Shown here piece after piece: positions 63,666 to 64,000 of a DNA stretch of 64,000 nt. How positions within the stretch are numbered: position 1 is the first letter of the stretch; the number at the start of each line of letters is the position of its first letter. A program made the position numbers and the translations under genes. The notes beneath the pieces are model-generated. The model had not been told where the DNA came from. It made no database searches and saw nothing but the letters and a program-made list of their open reading frames with translations. Source of the DNA: JBBKXP01 sp038251315 (lineage in GTDB: Bacteria > Pseudomonadota > Alphaproteobacteria > Rhodobacterales > Rhodobacteraceae); contig JBBSBK010000004.1 of assembly GCA_038251315.1 (NCBI GenBank), forward strand, positions 1-64,000, given 5' to 3'.

Positions 63666-64000
63666 ATGAAACTAAGCGATTACAAGGCGGCAATCTTCGA
63701 TCTGGACGGCACGCTCGTCCTGTCAGAGCCCGCATGGGAAGAGGCCAAGCGGCGGGTGCTGCGCCGTCTTGATATCACCGTCCCGCAGGCGGTCTATGAT
63801 GCTTTCGTTGGCCGGGGCGTGCGCAGCTTTCTGAATGAAGTGATGGGTCCGGATCTTTCGGACATCCGGCGCGCCGATCTGGCCTACCAGATCGGTGCCG
63901 AAGCGGATATTCTGCTGCCTCAGATGCGCAAGATTATGCCCGGCGCGTCAGAGTTCGTTAAAAGTCTCGCGAAGTCCGGCCTTGGCATCGCCGTTTGTTC
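63666..64000 (+). CDS. HAD-superfamily phosphatase (3' end outside window)
   Basis: The first 111 codons of a HAD hydrolase starting MKLSDYKAAIFDLDGTLVLS, with the catalytic DxD (FDLDGT) nucleophile motif. The cap region begins soon after, so it is a C1-cap sugar-phosphatase-like enzyme (phosphoglycolate-phosphatase/beta-phosphoglucomutase group). ATG 63666 lies 62 bases from the divergent IMPase start. The frame is open to the window edge. Confidence 0.83.
   Translation, partial: MKLSDYKAAIFDLDGTLVLSEPAWEEAKRRVLRRLDITVPQAVYDAFVGRGVRSFLNEVMGPDLSDIRRADLAYQIGAEADILLPQMRKIMPGASEFVKSLAKSGLGIAVC

Overview
The window is GC-rich DNA with dense, tightly packed and often overlapping genes. The content (an ExoF-like polysaccharide exporter, Rbs/Frc-type sugar importers with LacI regulators, ugp and ferric/sugar-phosphate-type importers, a MerR-controlled metal ATPase) suggests an alphaproteobacterium, most likely of the Rhodobacterales/roseobacter type. 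There is no rRNA, tRNA or other marker gene here, so this assignment is inference.

Region 1 (1-20254) is an exopolysaccharide locus: a truncated secreted protein with Calx-beta, Ig-like and carbohydrate-binding modules, five family-4-type glycosyltransferases, an ExoF-like outer-membrane export protein, a Wzz-like chain-length protein, a Wzx-like flippase, an O-antigen-ligase/polymerase-type membrane protein, three sulfotransferases and a pectate-lyase-like protein. The lyase carries the same carbohydrate-binding module as the first protein. The set reads as synthesis, sulfation, export and remodelling of one polysaccharide. No initiating glycosyltransferase lies in the window.

Region 2 (about 20265-24074) is a type VI secretion effector cassette on the minus strand: a DUF4123 adaptor/chaperone, a 568-residue polymorphic-toxin-like effector, a probable immunity gene, and then a displaced, degraded second copy of the toxin's C-terminal tip.

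Region 3 (24388-41533) holds two sugar-import and catabolism clusters. The first has a LacI regulator, a Frc-type ABC importer, a phosphotriesterase-family hydrolase, a glutamine-amidotransferase-like protein, a PfkB kinase and a BtpA-family protein. The second has an RbsABC-type importer, a divergent LacI regulator, an SDR epimerase/dehydrogenase, a tagaturonate-reductase-like enzyme and a zinc alcohol dehydrogenase. rsgA sits between them. Palindromic candidate operators lie in front of both LacI genes.

Region 4 (41818-47307) holds a Zn/Cd/Pb-type P-ATPase with a divergent MerR regulator and a textbook 19-bp-spacer promoter, then a large Na+/H+ antiporter with a cyclic-nucleotide-binding domain. 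Region 5 (47585-52288) is a graveyard: two broken carboxymuconolactone-decarboxylase/AhpD-family genes around an intact TetR gene, decayed glycine-betaine transporter genes (proX, proW types), and an SDR lacking its nucleotide-binding motif.

Region 6 (52264-64000) looks like phosphorus acquisition. It holds a Na/Pi cotransporter behind a PHO-box-like site, ugpBAEC for glycerol-3-phosphate, a divergent AfuABC/FbpABC-type importer that may carry sugar phosphates rather than iron, an inositol-monophosphatase-family enzyme, and the start of a HAD phosphatase that runs off the window.
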